64,000 nucleotides of DNA, from assembly GCA_000413015.1 (NCBI GenBank), contig KE332515.1, forward strand, positions 1,321,712-1,385,711, in the 5' to 3' direction. Positions 19,001-27,114 of this stretch are shown here, in pieces. The notes under the pieces were generated by a model. The model was given only the letters and a program-made list of their open reading frames with translations, was not told the DNA's origin and ran no database searches. The translations under genes and the position numbers were made by a program. Every line of letters starts with the position of its first letter. Position 1 is the stretch's first letter. Source of the stretch: Treponema socranskii subsp. paredis ATCC 35535 (GTDB lineage Bacteria; Spirochaetota; Spirochaetia; Treponematales; Treponemataceae).

Positions 19001-22000
19001 TTTAAGTACGCTCAACGAAGCGTCGAAACGCAAAGGCGAAATATCGATAAAAATCAAAATAATTGATATGGGACAAAACTTATCGAGGGAAGAAACCGTA
19101 AAGCTGAACTTCGATATTACACCTCCTGTAGGTGCTTTGGGAGAATTTATCTACAGATACAGCGGAAATGTCAGAGTATCTTCCATAGCGGATTCCAATC
19201 TTGCGCAAAAAGTAAAAGAATACGCTCCCGATCCGACTCCCGATTACAGCAAGCTGCATCTTTTAATTAACGATAAGATCCGCACGGTAACAAACGTCAG
19301 CGGAAATACCGTGTCTTTTACCCCCAATCTCGATAAAGCGGGAACTTATAATTGTCTTTTATATAAAGCGCCGTATATTATACGGAACGACGGCGGAAAC
19401 TGGATCGTACGCGGCGTTGCAAACGACGACGGCTCGGGTATAAAAAAGATCGAAGCGACGGTTACCGTTGACGGACAGACGGCACAAAGCGGTGAAATCA
19501 CGGGAAATAAAATAACGCAACATCTCGGCGGGCAATTCAGCTGGGAAGGAGAAATCGATTTACACACTTTAAAGGACGGTAAAGGAAAACTGAGCTGCAA
19601 GATTTACGATGAGCAGGGTAACGTATATAACGTTCCCGATATCGATGTTGTTGTAAAAAACAAGCCGATTGTTGTTTCTAAAGTTACGCTCACGACCGAC
19701 ATAGCCGGCAGCCCTGAGAACTTTGAAAACAACACTACAAATAAAGCGCTTAAAAACGTAAAGACTGACAGTAATCTTGACTTTACCGCAGATTTTGCGA
19801 GTACCGAATTTGCCTTTAAGAATAAGGATAATTCAAAGATAAAGGTTGACTTTACCGGCGGATACGGTACGGTAAAATATCAGCTTAAAAAAGAAGACGG
19901 TACTCTATTAGGAGGACTTACCGCTATTACAAGCGGCGATGAAATCGATTTAAAGAATCATTTTGGCACGACTACAGATAAAATCAACAATTCAAACGGT
20001 ACGCCGACAAAAATTATCCTTGAGTTGTGGGGCGAAGCGGCAGGCTATACACAAGGTACGAATTCCGCTTTTGCAAAAATCAATATCACCACCCTCTTTG
20101 ATGCGCTTGACGATAAAGCGCCGACAGTGGTCATTCTCCCGTTCCATTGGAACGGCGAAGCCGATAACTCGCTATACGAAAACAAACGCGCCAACGGGCA
20201 TGTGGAAATCGAAAAAATCAACAGCTTAGGTAATGACCACTCTTCCGTTTCGGGCAAAGTTACTCTGCGCGGTTTCGCGTATGATAATGTTAAAATCGAT
20301 TCGATTAAGGCGGAAGTATCCGGTAAAACACTGACGGCTACGCTTTCCGGCAGCGGCTCCACTTGGACGGCCGGAACAATAACTTCGACAGATGGTATCG
20401 TATTAACCGTTGAAAAACTCGGTGCCGATTATCTTGGTTATTATGTCAGATGGAAGCTTGATTGGGACACTGAAAAAACAACCGTAGGGCTTGCGAAAGA
20501 CATTAAAGTAACAGCTAACGATGGAACAACGACATTTTCCGACACCGGAGTGACTACAGCAAAAACAATAGGTGTTACCCGGACTGAAAAAAGATCTGCA
20601 GAAAACGCCGTTTTCGCAAATAAGAAGCCGGGACAGTTCGTTGTGTTTACAAAAGGCGAAACGCAGTACCTCACACGTATAAGAAGCGTAACAGGCAATA
20701 AGGTAACCCTTGAAGATGATGTTCCCGTTGAAGCAACTACAGTTTCTATGTACGCTTATACTGCAAACGAGCCGAAAACAACGGTAAACGTTGTTCCGTA
20801 TATTACGGAAGTGAAAACAGGATTGAAGAGCGCCGACGGCGGATTTACAGGCTCCTTCTCTCGTGCTTCGACGGGCGAATACCCGGTACGGACTGGGGAA
20901 ACGATTGAAGTAAAAGGCTTTAATCTCTCGGGCGGAACGGTTATGCTCGGGACGACATCGCTCGGTACGAATTTGAACAGCGTATCCATAGCATCATCGC
21001 ATACGAGCGGCGATTTGTCCGTTACGGTTAGTTCTATCGAATCCGTCAACAACAAGGTGGATATTACAAAGCCGTACAATATTGAGGCGAATAATGCAAA
21101 TAATGATATCCTAACGGCAAAGCGCAAGTTGTTTGTATGGGAAACGAAACCCATTATTGACAATAACTTTATGGAAAGTCCGCAGTTTGTAATGGATAAA
21201 AATTCCAATTACTATATGTCGTACGGCGTTTTAGCGGTAAGCGGAGATTTAAGCTTTGCTATGATGAAAAATGCAACGGTTACTGCTGCACAGATGGCAT
21301 CTTCCCATATAATTGAGCAGTGCTACAGTAAGTATCAGAATACGGTTATCGCGTACGATGAGGGCGGTCAAATGTACGGAGGAGCAAGCAATACCGATAG
21401 AGCAAATAGTAGTACCAGTTTTACGTTCTTTTCGCGAACGCGAGGAACCGGCGCAACGGGAAGTTATGGTAACTATAACGGAGGAACAAATAGACGCCGT
21501 CTTGAAAATAATGCAAACAGGACAAGGAATGTTTATGATGTAAGCCGTGTCCAAATACCGAAGCTGGCGGTAAGAGGAGGCAGTTCCGATGCAAAGGTTG
21601 CATTGATCTATTATGACCGGAATAATAATACTACGCCGGTAAAATTTCGATACGGAACTGTAACGGCGCCGGATGCTATTACCGGCGGTTTAGGGTATAA
21701 TGTTGATAGTGATGCTACAGGATCAGATCCTAATGATTCAGGCTCTGCAAGAGGTTACGAAGTTATTGCAGATTCGACCACTTCCCATAAAAGTGGTTTG
21801 TATGCCGCAGTAGGATTGACTTCTACAAACCGGGCTGTTGCCGTATGGTATGATGCGACAAACGCGAAGCTGATATACAGTTACCGCGATATGGGCACAA
21901 GCTATGCGGAGCCGGGTATCGGAGGAGACCGGAAAACAACCGAGTGGCAGAATAATGCGGTTGTTATTGATGACGGTGCTCCGCTCTATGTAGACCTCGT

Positions 22001-22481
22001 TATAGACGATGAAGACGGTTTGCATATCGGCTATTATTCAAGCGGTAACGGCGGTGTACGCTATGCGTATCTTGCGCCCGCCAAAGTGAAAGGTACAGCT
22101 AAACCTGCAACGAGCGACTTTAAAATTGCAACAGTCGACACCTATATGAATCCGGGTACCTTCCTTAAAATAGGCGTACGTAAAGAAGGCAGTAAGCAGG
22201 TTCCGTACATCAGCTACTATCATAACGGTTTTTACGGTTCCGCAAATGCAGCGCGTATCGCCTGGCTTAAAGACGGCATTACTTCTGCTACCGATGTTAA
22301 AAATGGTGTTGAAAGCGGTAAGTTTACCGGCAACTGGGTTGTGATGACGGTTCCCGCAAGCAACGGCATCCAGCAATATACGATTTGCCAGGGTGTACCG
22401 ACGAGCGGAGGCTATGCAAATAAGGTCATTGCCGCATACTTTACGAACAGGAACTATGAAATGGCGGTTCTGACGAAGTAA
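16005..22481 (+). CDS. giant Ig-like repeat lipoprotein
   Basis: 2158 aa, one of the longest genes here. The N-terminus is a lipoprotein signal with lipobox LYSAC (Cys near residue 32), so the protein is lipid-anchored. Ig-like repeats follow (IDNTPPVF, D-x-x-G-N patterns, FIKDTIAPIP). A TIG/IPT-like domain lies near 1615-1690, and a C-terminal region of about 430 residues looks like beta-propeller blades (FVMDKNSNYYMSYG, VDLVIDDEDGLHIGYYS). ATG 16005 is chosen over 15999 because GGAGG at 15993-15997 gives sensible spacing only to 16005. Codon use turns more A+T-rich in the middle, suggesting mosaic descent. It follows the 1557-aa protein gene and ends at a terminator. Partner role inferred. 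Confidence 0.75.
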   Translation: MKNTVLKNKNKRILSGFLYSALFAVTLILYSACPQNVALGGSVDILPPNGEITYPDAGETPIRGSFVLKGTAKDDEGVQAVSIVFENIETKDRTRSFEANISEPGAYNTSWTASINNESTGTEPGHDLVKVYPIPDGEYTAIVTVTDRGGKTSKFTKNYKIDNTPPVFIVSRPSTIIVNDDSTAQADPYGSVFTVMGEAEDRNKIEDLTLKVDGTDISISKKFVGKNINEEIAAATKNASDFTDPLYKYNADNASPKIKAHISLTDNARFFKGDGNEGEGNTSEWYYLRDRDIKSVFEKGYNADVINDYFAGKKGSASSSNKTLKLLAKLYDDNDPEGQSVKQILENARIMTKADPDVADRKFSFFTLDPNKSPGFKVINGTNFPQSFPATTPDADLPHPGVEFFSGSVRPKVSLKLIPNKNNTSLVGSFNYNGYRASGIVINMYKCTAVSYVTSGDKKILNLAQSAVPSYSLKFADLSTQDEHNQVVTGTSELTVQWQLPNPAAFSAGYYVIDVEGKDTENNDFVAYDRNNSPGGSFVIKFEAAGNHLMILPGAPSGFVKEAFNVIANVSSGQPVTKVCYKLDGAAGESDTELPHSSGTEWKTAAPVSITSLSEGEHKVHFWAKNSTNQTAAAEITFIKDTIAPIPTLDYPHANAEQAGTVRIMGSVNDAHAGVNKDGTKYIIGKQASVPTPATTSWRVMDKTTPVSWEFTYNLDDFSSNPASHGTEVSGNPGVYDIPVYILTEDTIGNKAVKPFTVRFDSAGDKPVVTILSPQQNQTLGGTVQIFGTAAARLGTPADIGNVYIQFSKNGNFNDTANGNMTFGTSGGGYDADWHKGGDGQLVPGTDGSNGGSNWQISINGNEAFNNPSGQNWNVYFRVRAKNKTTNKYGPWSEPVKIFIDKAYPTIGSPDPLKLVNKSDGLNPINYTPGMWITDGKKLIGSLYDDSGIKTVEISSPELLGNQKYNLSQALANHWIAEDTAHAPASPGAKNYTLQIPLDLSTLNEASKRKGEISIKIKIIDMGQNLSREETVKLNFDITPPVGALGEFIYRYSGNVRVSSIADSNLAQKVKEYAPDPTPDYSKLHLLINDKIRTVTNVSGNTVSFTPNLDKAGTYNCLLYKAPYIIRNDGGNWIVRGVANDDGSGIKKIEATVTVDGQTAQSGEITGNKITQHLGGQFSWEGEIDLHTLKDGKGKLSCKIYDEQGNVYNVPDIDVVVKNKPIVVSKVTLTTDIAGSPENFENNTTNKALKNVKTDSNLDFTADFASTEFAFKNKDNSKIKVDFTGGYGTVKYQLKKEDGTLLGGLTAITSGDEIDLKNHFGTTTDKINNSNGTPTKIILELWGEAAGYTQGTNSAFAKINITTLFDALDDKAPTVVILPFHWNGEADNSLYENKRANGHVEIEKINSLGNDHSSVSGKVTLRGFAYDNVKIDSIKAEVSGKTLTATLSGSGSTWTAGTITSTDGIVLTVEKLGADYLGYYVRWKLDWDTEKTTVGLAKDIKVTANDGTTTFSDTGVTTAKTIGVTRTEKRSAENAVFANKKPGQFVVFTKGETQYLTRIRSVTGNKVTLEDDVPVEATTVSMYAYTANEPKTTVNVVPYITEVKTGLKSADGGFTGSFSRASTGEYPVRTGETIEVKGFNLSGGTVMLGTTSLGTNLNSVSIASSHTSGDLSVTVSSIESVNNKVDITKPYNIEANNANNDILTAKRKLFVWETKPIIDNNFMESPQFVMDKNSNYYMSYGVLAVSGDLSFAMMKNATVTAAQMASSHIIEQCYSKYQNTVIAYDEGGQMYGGASNTDRANSSTSFTFFSRTRGTGATGSYGNYNGGTNRRRLENNANRTRNVYDVSRVQIPKLAVRGGSSDAKVALIYYDRNNNTTPVKFRYGTVTAPDAITGGLGYNVDSDATGSDPNDSGSARGYEVIADSTTSHKSGLYAAVGLTSTNRAVAVWYDATNAKLIYSYRDMGTSYAEPGIGGDRKTTEWQNNAVVIDDGAPLYVDLVIDDEDGLHIGYYSSGNGGVRYAYLAPAKVKGTAKPATSDFKIATVDTYMNPGTFLKIGVRKEGSKQVPYISYYHNGFYGSANAARIAWLKDGITSATDVKNGVESGKFTGNWVVMTVPASNGIQQYTICQGVPTSGGYANKVIAAYFTNRNYEMAVLTK

Positions 22482-22492
22482 AAAAAGCATAA

Positions 22493-22525
22493 AAGCCGGT
22501 AGGCACTCGCTTACCGGCTTTTTTA
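22493..22525 (+). terminator. terminator of the giant gene pair
   Basis: AAGCCGGTA (22493-22501) pairs with TACCGGCTT (22512-22520), followed by a T-run. It lies 12 bases after the stop codon. Confidence 0.85.
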
Positions 22526-22652
22526 TATGAAAGGTGCGGAGCTCCGAGTCGTTCGGATAAAAGGGTTTGCAAAAATGAGGAAAAGATGATAACAATCGGT
22601 AATAATAAATTACGAGCGGTTTTCTAAAGTTACAGTTATAGTAGAAAATTTT

Positions 22653-22758
22653 ATGAATTTATTATATGTAATTAAGTATTTGCTCGACACGCATACAGTT
22701 CTTTGGTATTTATCGATTGTCGAAAAGTGCTAAAGATTTCATAGAATCCAATATATGA
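22653..22758 (+). pseudogene. PIN-domain (VapC-like) toxin remnant
   Basis: The reading from ATG 22653 gives YLLDTHTVLWYLSIVEK, the typical N-terminus of PIN-domain ribonuclease toxins with the first catalytic Asp. It stops at 22731-22733. A shifted frame then continues as KSAKDFIESNI, again PIN-like, before another stop at 22756. The gene is frameshifted and truncated to under 40 residues, with no antitoxin recognisable upstream. It lies in the A+T-rich stretch that also holds hicAB and a yoeB remnant. The family call rests on my recall of the PIN N-terminus. Confidence 0.6.
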
Positions 22759-22792
22759 TGTAAAAACTATTTGGTAGAAAATAGGAAACCTA

Positions 22793-22870
22793 ACAGCCGT
22801 GTCAGCCTGACATTTGCTGTGCAATGTGTTTAAGCAAATGTTATACCGATTGCACGGTGGGCATTTTTTC
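22793..22870. repeat. structured element with interleaved inverted repeats (pseudoknot-capable)
   Basis: CATTTGCT (22811-22818) pairs with AGCAAATG (22833-22840), and GTGCAAT (22819-22825) pairs with ATTGCAC (22849-22855). The two stems interleave as in an H-type pseudoknot. A competing hairpin, ACAGC/GCTGT with GTCA-gcc-TGAC inside, spans 22793-22820. A short T-run follows at 22864. It may be an RNA, a regulatory switch or the end of a small mobile repeat. No known family was recognised. Confidence 0.4.
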
Positions 22871-23002
22871 ATTATTATGCTTGAGAAATTTATTTCTTTG
22901 TTTTGTATCAGCCTAGATAGAAAAGTAGTATTTCTTTATGATATAAAGAGAAAAAGGTGAAAAATATTATATGTGCAATTTAGAAAACTCTCGGAAATAA
23001 TT

Positions 23003-23650
23003 ATGATAAAGCAAAATTCAAGGGATTTAAAATATTATAAATACTCAAAGTTATATTTAGATGAAATTAATGATTTACTAGATATAATTCAAGAGAACGG
23101 ATTTAAATATGAAATAACAATAAATAATTTTGAGCTAGAGAGTAGAGAAGAAATAGAAAAATTTTCCGAAAAAAAAGTCGAAAAATTCGAAATATATATA
23201 AGTGAAATTCGATTTCATATAAAATATGAAAAAAATGAAATAATTATTTTTTTTGATGATTCTTTAAAATCTCAAGGAATGAAAACTAGTTTTGAAAAAT
23301 ATTTGATCAACAATGAAAATAAACTTCAAAAATTTCTGAATTCTTTCAGTGTTGTGCTAACGGGATTTATTTTAATTTTCTTTTCAGGAGTATATTCATT
23401 TTTCCAATTTGGTAATAGAAAGTCGATTAGCTATATTATAGCAATTATGGGATTGCTGGGGTCTTTTATTATTATAAACAATGTAATCAATTCTGCTTTC
23501 TATAAAAAACTTATTTTTCTTGAGAATAAATCAAATTGTAGGAATTTTTTTGTTAGGCAGAAAGATAGTATTGCTTTATCTTTACTATCAGTTATCATTG
23601 GTAGCTTATTAACTTTATTAGTTGAGTTAATTATTAGAAAAATAAATTAA
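23003..23650 (+). CDS. hypothetical membrane protein, A+T-rich island
   Basis: About 215 aa. A charged, Glu/Lys-rich cytosolic-looking domain occupies roughly the first 105 residues, followed by three predicted membrane helices (FSVVLTGFILIFFSGVYSFF, then SISYIIAIMGLLGSFIIINN, then SLLSVIIGSLLTLLVELII). I recognise no family. Base composition is far more A+T-rich than its housekeeping neighbours, which suggests transfer. ATG 23003 is preferred; a GTG at 22973 is possible but has no better ribosome site. It sits among toxin remnants, so an effector or immunity role is conceivable but unsupported. Confidence 0.55.
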   Translation: MIKQNSRDLKYYKYSKLYLDEINDLLDIIQENGFKYEITINNFELESREEIEKFSEKKVEKFEIYISEIRFHIKYEKNEIIIFFDDSLKSQGMKTSFEKYLINNENKLQKFLNSFSVVLTGFILIFFSGVYSFFQFGNRKSISYIIAIMGLLGSFIIINNVINSAFYKKLIFLENKSNCRNFFVRQKDSIALSLLSVIIGSLLTLLVELIIRKIN

Positions 23651-23661
23651 TATATTTTTAA

Positions 23662-23853
23662 AATATTGATTTAATAAATTCAACACAGACACTAAAAGAC
23701 TTGATTGAAATTATAAAAAATAATCCTTTTCAAAGCCCTTTGCCTTATGAAAAGACGGGAAAATATCTAAGAAAGATTAATATACAGCACCGCTTAGTAC
23801 TTGAAATCGCGGCACGCTGTCGAAAAAAAGAGGATTACTACAGCAGCTTATAA
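23662..23853 (+). pseudogene. YoeB/Txe-family toxin remnant
   Basis: The frame reads TLKDLIEIIKNNPFQSPLPY, then EKTGKYLRKINIQHRLVLEI. This matches the end of Txe/YoeB toxins, including the conserved R-x-I-N-x-x-H-R-L-V core. There is no start codon (a stop lies at 23659-23661), a few residues between YEK and LRKIN seem deleted, and the sequence after VLEI leaves the family, as expected after a frameshift. No YefM-type antitoxin is visible. It lies directly upstream of hicA. The family call rests on recalled motifs. Confidence 0.65.
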
Positions 23854-23904
23854 TTATAACCGGAAAACAGTTGCAGTTATAACATATATAGAGTATTATT
23901 AGAT

Positions 23905-24162
23905 ATGAGCCAAAAAGAAAAACTTATAAAAAGGCTTTTAAATAAACCGGTTGATTTTACATATGATGAATTAAGGAAATTATTAGGAAAACTGGGCTAT
24001 AAAGAAAGTCAAAGCGGGAAAACGTCAGGTTCTCGAGTAGCGTTTTTTAATGAAAAAACAGGGCACATTATTCGGCTTCATAAACCGCATCCTAAAAACG
24101 TATTAAAACAATACCAAGTAGAGCAACTTGTAGAAGAACTGACAACAAGGGGATTAATATGA
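23905..24162 (+). CDS. hicA: HicA-family mRNA interferase toxin
   Basis: Toxin of 85 aa in a type II toxin-antitoxin pair; family members cleave mRNA. It has the double-stranded-RNA-binding-like fold pattern, with GYKESQSGKTSGSRVAF and then IIRLHKPHPKNVLKQYQVEQ. The usual catalytic His is present in the LHKPHP stretch. The larger (85-aa) class with HPK-N is common in gut and oral bacteria. It overlaps hicB by four bases (ATGA), with toxin first, as is normal for hicAB. It appears intact. It lies in an A+T-rich stretch with other toxin remnants. Confidence 0.9.
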   Translation: MSQKEKLIKRLLNKPVDFTYDELRKLLGKLGYKESQSGKTSGSRVAFFNEKTGHIIRLHKPHPKNVLKQYQVEQLVEELTTRGLI

Positions 24163-24509
24163 AAGATATCTTACAGTATAAAGATTTTATAGGTTCCGTT
24201 CATTTCAATGCCGCTGATGAAATCTTTTTCGGAAAAATAGAAGGCATTGACGATCTGGTGTCTTTTGAAGGGAATACGGTCAGTGAATTGAAACAAGCCT
24301 TTGAAGAAGCTGTAAATGATTACATAATTTTATGTAAAGCGAGCGGTAAAAGAATAGAGAAATCATACAAAGGCAGTTTTAATGTTCGTATTGCGCCGGA
24401 GTTGCATAAAAAGGCGAAACTGTTATCGGTAATGCAAGGTATATCATTAAATCAATTCATACAAAAAGCAGTCGAGCAAGAAGTAATACGTGAATCACTG
24501 GCTAATTAA
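24159..24509 (+). CDS. hicB: HicB-family antitoxin with ribbon-helix-helix domain
   Basis: Antitoxin of 116 aa. The N-terminal part (YKDFIGSVHFNAADEIFFGKI, then VSFEGNTVSELKQAFEEAVNDY) is the partly degraded RNase H-like HicB domain that caps HicA. The C-terminal part (GSFNVRIAPELHKKAKLLSV, then ISLNQFIQKAV) is a ribbon-helix-helix DNA-binding domain, which probably represses the hicAB promoter. The start overlaps the hicA stop, so translation is coupled. Confidence 0.92.
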   Translation: MKDILQYKDFIGSVHFNAADEIFFGKIEGIDDLVSFEGNTVSELKQAFEEAVNDYIILCKASGKRIEKSYKGSFNVRIAPELHKKAKLLSVMQGISLNQFIQKAVEQEVIRESLAN

Positions 24510-24567
24510 GGATTTCTCATCCTCTGTGATATGGAATCACTATGCTTTCACAAAGAGGAAAATTAAT

Positions 24568-24660
24568 ATGAAATGTCCGATTTGCAAAGTCCGGTTCCCC
24601 GTCTGTGTTATTTTCGTTCCGCTTCCGCCGCTTCGTGCTGCTCTTCCAAAATCGCCATGA
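24568..24660 (+). pseudogene. short zinc-ribbon-like reading frame, possible antitoxin remnant
   Basis: An ATG with a good ribosome site (AGAGGAA, seven bases upstream) starts MKCPICKVRFPVC and stops after 30 codons. MKCPICK is how YgiT/MqsA-type zinc-finger antitoxins often begin. After a few codons it runs into the antisense of the acyltransferase 3' end, so it looks truncated by a junction near 24600. A chance frame is possible. Confidence 0.3.
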
Positions 24661-25510
24661 CGCGGTCGACGATCTTTTGCTTTGCATCCTCTTCGGTTTC
24701 GCTTAAGCTCGCAATAACGTCGCGCCGGAACTGTTTGCATTCGATGACGGGAGACGCGGACAGCGTAATTTTATCGTTCTCAATTAAATCCATCATCATA
24801 TTGTCGGGGGCTTCCGGATTGATGCGGAGGCAGTTGCCGTTGATCGACACGAGCAGCATGACGTCGAAGAGACGCAGATAGCTGTCGATTTCACGCAGAC
24901 CGCGTTTCGTTTCGGGCTTGCCGGGTCTGTAGCGCGTACCGCTCGGAAACACGAGTATCGCCTGACCTCTTTTTTTGCAATCGTCCATAGCGTGCATCGC
25001 CGCCAAATTGATTTTGCGCGCACGTTTTTTTTCTTCTTCGATTTCCGTTTCCGATTGCGCACTCGCTGCAACTTTATCGAGACTGCGTGTCGGATAGATG
25101 ACCACTCGCGTAAAGCCTTCCGCCCATGCACGCACGATGGGACTTTCTTCGTTGAGCTTCATACCGGCGACCGCGACGATCCGCTTCGACAAATCCCTCG
25201 CCCACTCCTCTCCCGCATGATCGAGGAGATAGCAGATGACGGGCAAATCGAGGTTCGTATAGTGTTCCATCAAAATGAGGCCACTTTTGCCTTCTTCGGT
25301 TATCGCGCGGTAAAAAGCTTTGAAATTTTCAATATTAACAATTCCCGAACCCGGCAGCATAACTTCCGACAAGAGTTCGTCCATAAATTTCCGAGTAAGG
25401 GGATTCGCTTCCTGATATACGTTTTCTTCATCGATCTTTGCCGCAGCTCGCGACGCTTCCGTAAGTTCGGCAAAATATTTTTTACATTTTTCTACGAGAG
25501 GCACTCCCAT
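24608..25510 (-). CDS. 1-acylglycerol-3-phosphate acyltransferase-like (PlsC/LPLAT) protein
   Basis: Membrane-associated acyltransferase of 300 aa, probably adding an acyl chain to lysophosphatidate or a related lipid in phospholipid synthesis. It carries the H-x4-D motif (EHYTNLD) and the substrate-phosphate motif FPSGTRYRPGKP. Start ATG 25510 (MGVPLVEK) is chosen because AGGAG lies seven bases upstream; the frame is open further upstream but reads unlike protein. It has a Glu-rich C-terminus. It is longer than minimal PlsC and lacks an obvious N-terminal membrane helix, so the exact substrate is uncertain. Confidence 0.8.
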   Translation of the reverse strand: MGVPLVEKCKKYFAELTEASRAAAKIDEENVYQEANPLTRKFMDELLSEVMLPGSGIVNIENFKAFYRAITEEGKSGLILMEHYTNLDLPVICYLLDHAGEEWARDLSKRIVAVAGMKLNEESPIVRAWAEGFTRVVIYPTRSLDKVAASAQSETEIEEEKKRARKINLAAMHAMDDCKKRGQAILVFPSGTRYRPGKPETKRGLREIDSYLRLFDVMLLVSINGNCLRINPEAPDNMMMDLIENDKITLSASPVIECKQFRRDVIASLSETEEDAKQKIVDRVMAILEEQHEAAEAERK

Positions 25511-25744
25511 GAAAGTCTCCTGTTTATAAATTGCGGCACAGAGGCCGATACTACCGCTATAGTAAAGTTGAAAGCGCGATGTGTCAACGCCGAAAGCGAT
25601 TGCGACACTTCGAACTCTTTTTGTCATAGTGTCGGCGGTGCAAAGCGCAGCGTGCCGCACATGACCTCCAATGAATGAACGCGATGTTCCGCGCATGACT
25701 TGCTATAAACGAAAAGTTCAGCGCCGGACTCCGCGCCGGCCGGC

Positions 25745-25773
25745 TTGTCTACATAGCGTTTGATTGCTAAAAT
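25745..25773 (+). promoter_or_regulatory. leaderless-type promoter of the flavodiiron gene
   Basis: TTGTCT (25745-25750), 17 bases, TAAAAT (25768-25773), six bases, then the ATG at 25780. Transcription is predicted to begin at or within a base of the start codon. There is no ribosome site. Confidence 0.6.
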
Positions 25774-25779
25774 GGCGGT

Positions 25780-27018
25780 ATGAGTACCGTTTCAATTACA
25801 CCGTATATTTCCGTCATTCATTCGGACATCCTTCATCAGCCCTTGTTCGAAGGCTATTGGCCGATCCCGAACGGCGTGACGCTCAATTCGTATTTTGTGC
25901 GCGGAGAAAAAAACGCGCTTATCGATCTCACCGCCGACTGGAGCGAAGCCGTCGACCTCTTGAAAAAACGACTCGGCGAAATCGACGGCGGCACAAAAAT
26001 CGACTATCTCATCCTCAATCACCTTGAGCCGGATCACACGGGATTTTTGCCCGAGTTCGTAAAGCAAAATCCGAACATCGAAATCGTTACGACCGCAAAG
26101 GGTGCGGCCCTCGTAAAGAATTTTATCAAAGCGGCCGACGGATGTCCCGCTCTTAAGATCCGCGAAGTAAAATCGGGTGATACGCTCGATCTCGGCGGCA
26201 AAACGCTTTCGTTTTACGAAATCCCGAACGTGCATTGGCCTGAAACGATGTGTACGTTCGATGCGGCGTCGGGAACGCTTTTCAGCTGCGACGCTTTCGG
26301 CGGCTACGGCACGACAGGAGAACGCGTGTTCGACGACGAATTTTCCGAAAGCGAACTCTCATCGTTCGAAGAAGAAAGCCTTCGCTACTACGCGACGATC
26401 GTTGCAAGCTTCAGCCCCTTTGTCAAAAAAGCAATCGAAAAGCTCCGCGCCGAAAACATTACAATCAAAACGATTGCGCCGAGCCACGGCATCATTTGGA
26501 GAGCGCATCCCGAACGGATCATCGCCGCCTACGAACGTTTCGCTTCGTACAATACGGCGGGAGCGGGTGAAAAAGAAATCTGCGTCATCTGCTCGTCCAT
26601 GTACGGCAATACGAAAAAAGGCGCGGAAGCCCTTGTGCGCGGCATCAAAGCGGCCGACGCTTCCATCAAAGTCGATTTTTTGCAGGTTCCCGGAACCGAC
26701 GATTCGCACGTGCTCGCAGCCGCTCTCCGTTCCCGCGGCATCGTCATAGCCGCTCCGACGTACGAATACAAACTCTTTCCGGCTATGGCGCACATCATCG
26801 ATCTTTTCAACCGCAAGCACATCACCGGAAAAAAAGCGCTGCGCATCGGAAGCTGGGGCTGGTCGGGAGGAGCAAAAAAAGAGTACGACGAAATTTCGGC
26901 TCCGCTCAAGTGGGAACAGTTCGAACAGTATGAATGGCAGGGCGTTCCGACCGAAGCCGACTTACAGGCGCTTGAAAAAAAAGGTGCGGAATTCGCCGCG
27001 GCCGTTTTGAATAATTAA
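25780..27018 (+). CDS. flavodiiron protein (FprA-type oxygen/NO reductase)
   Basis: 412 aa. It reduces O2 to water and/or NO to N2O, protecting an anaerobe. The N-terminal metallo-beta-lactamase-like domain carries the di-iron ligands H81-x-E83-x-D85-H86, H152, D171 and H236. The C-terminal flavodoxin domain (from about 265) has the FMN phosphate loop SSMYGNT. No fused rubredoxin is present, so an outside electron donor is needed. The start is fixed by a promoter whose -10 box ends six bases before the ATG. The following gene begins 96 nt later with its own ribosome site. Confidence 0.95.
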   Translation: MSTVSITPYISVIHSDILHQPLFEGYWPIPNGVTLNSYFVRGEKNALIDLTADWSEAVDLLKKRLGEIDGGTKIDYLILNHLEPDHTGFLPEFVKQNPNIEIVTTAKGAALVKNFIKAADGCPALKIREVKSGDTLDLGGKTLSFYEIPNVHWPETMCTFDAASGTLFSCDAFGGYGTTGERVFDDEFSESELSSFEEESLRYYATIVASFSPFVKKAIEKLRAENITIKTIAPSHGIIWRAHPERIIAAYERFASYNTAGAGEKEICVICSSMYGNTKKGAEALVRGIKAADASIKVDFLQVPGTDDSHVLAAALRSRGIVIAAPTYEYKLFPAMAHIIDLFNRKHITGKKALRIGSWGWSGGAKKEYDEISAPLKWEQFEQYEWQGVPTEADLQALEKKGAEFAAAVLNN

Positions 27019-27114
27019 TAATATGAGGGCGGTTGCAAAAGTAAATTGCTTTTTCGACTGCCCGCCGAGTTCAACAAAGATCGAAATTCGACCTATTAAT
27101 TTCGGAGGAATCCG

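Noticed and set aside
22482-24660. Insertion sequence or prophage remnant
   Set aside because: No transposase, integrase or structural phage genes were found and no terminal inverted repeats with target duplication could be seen.
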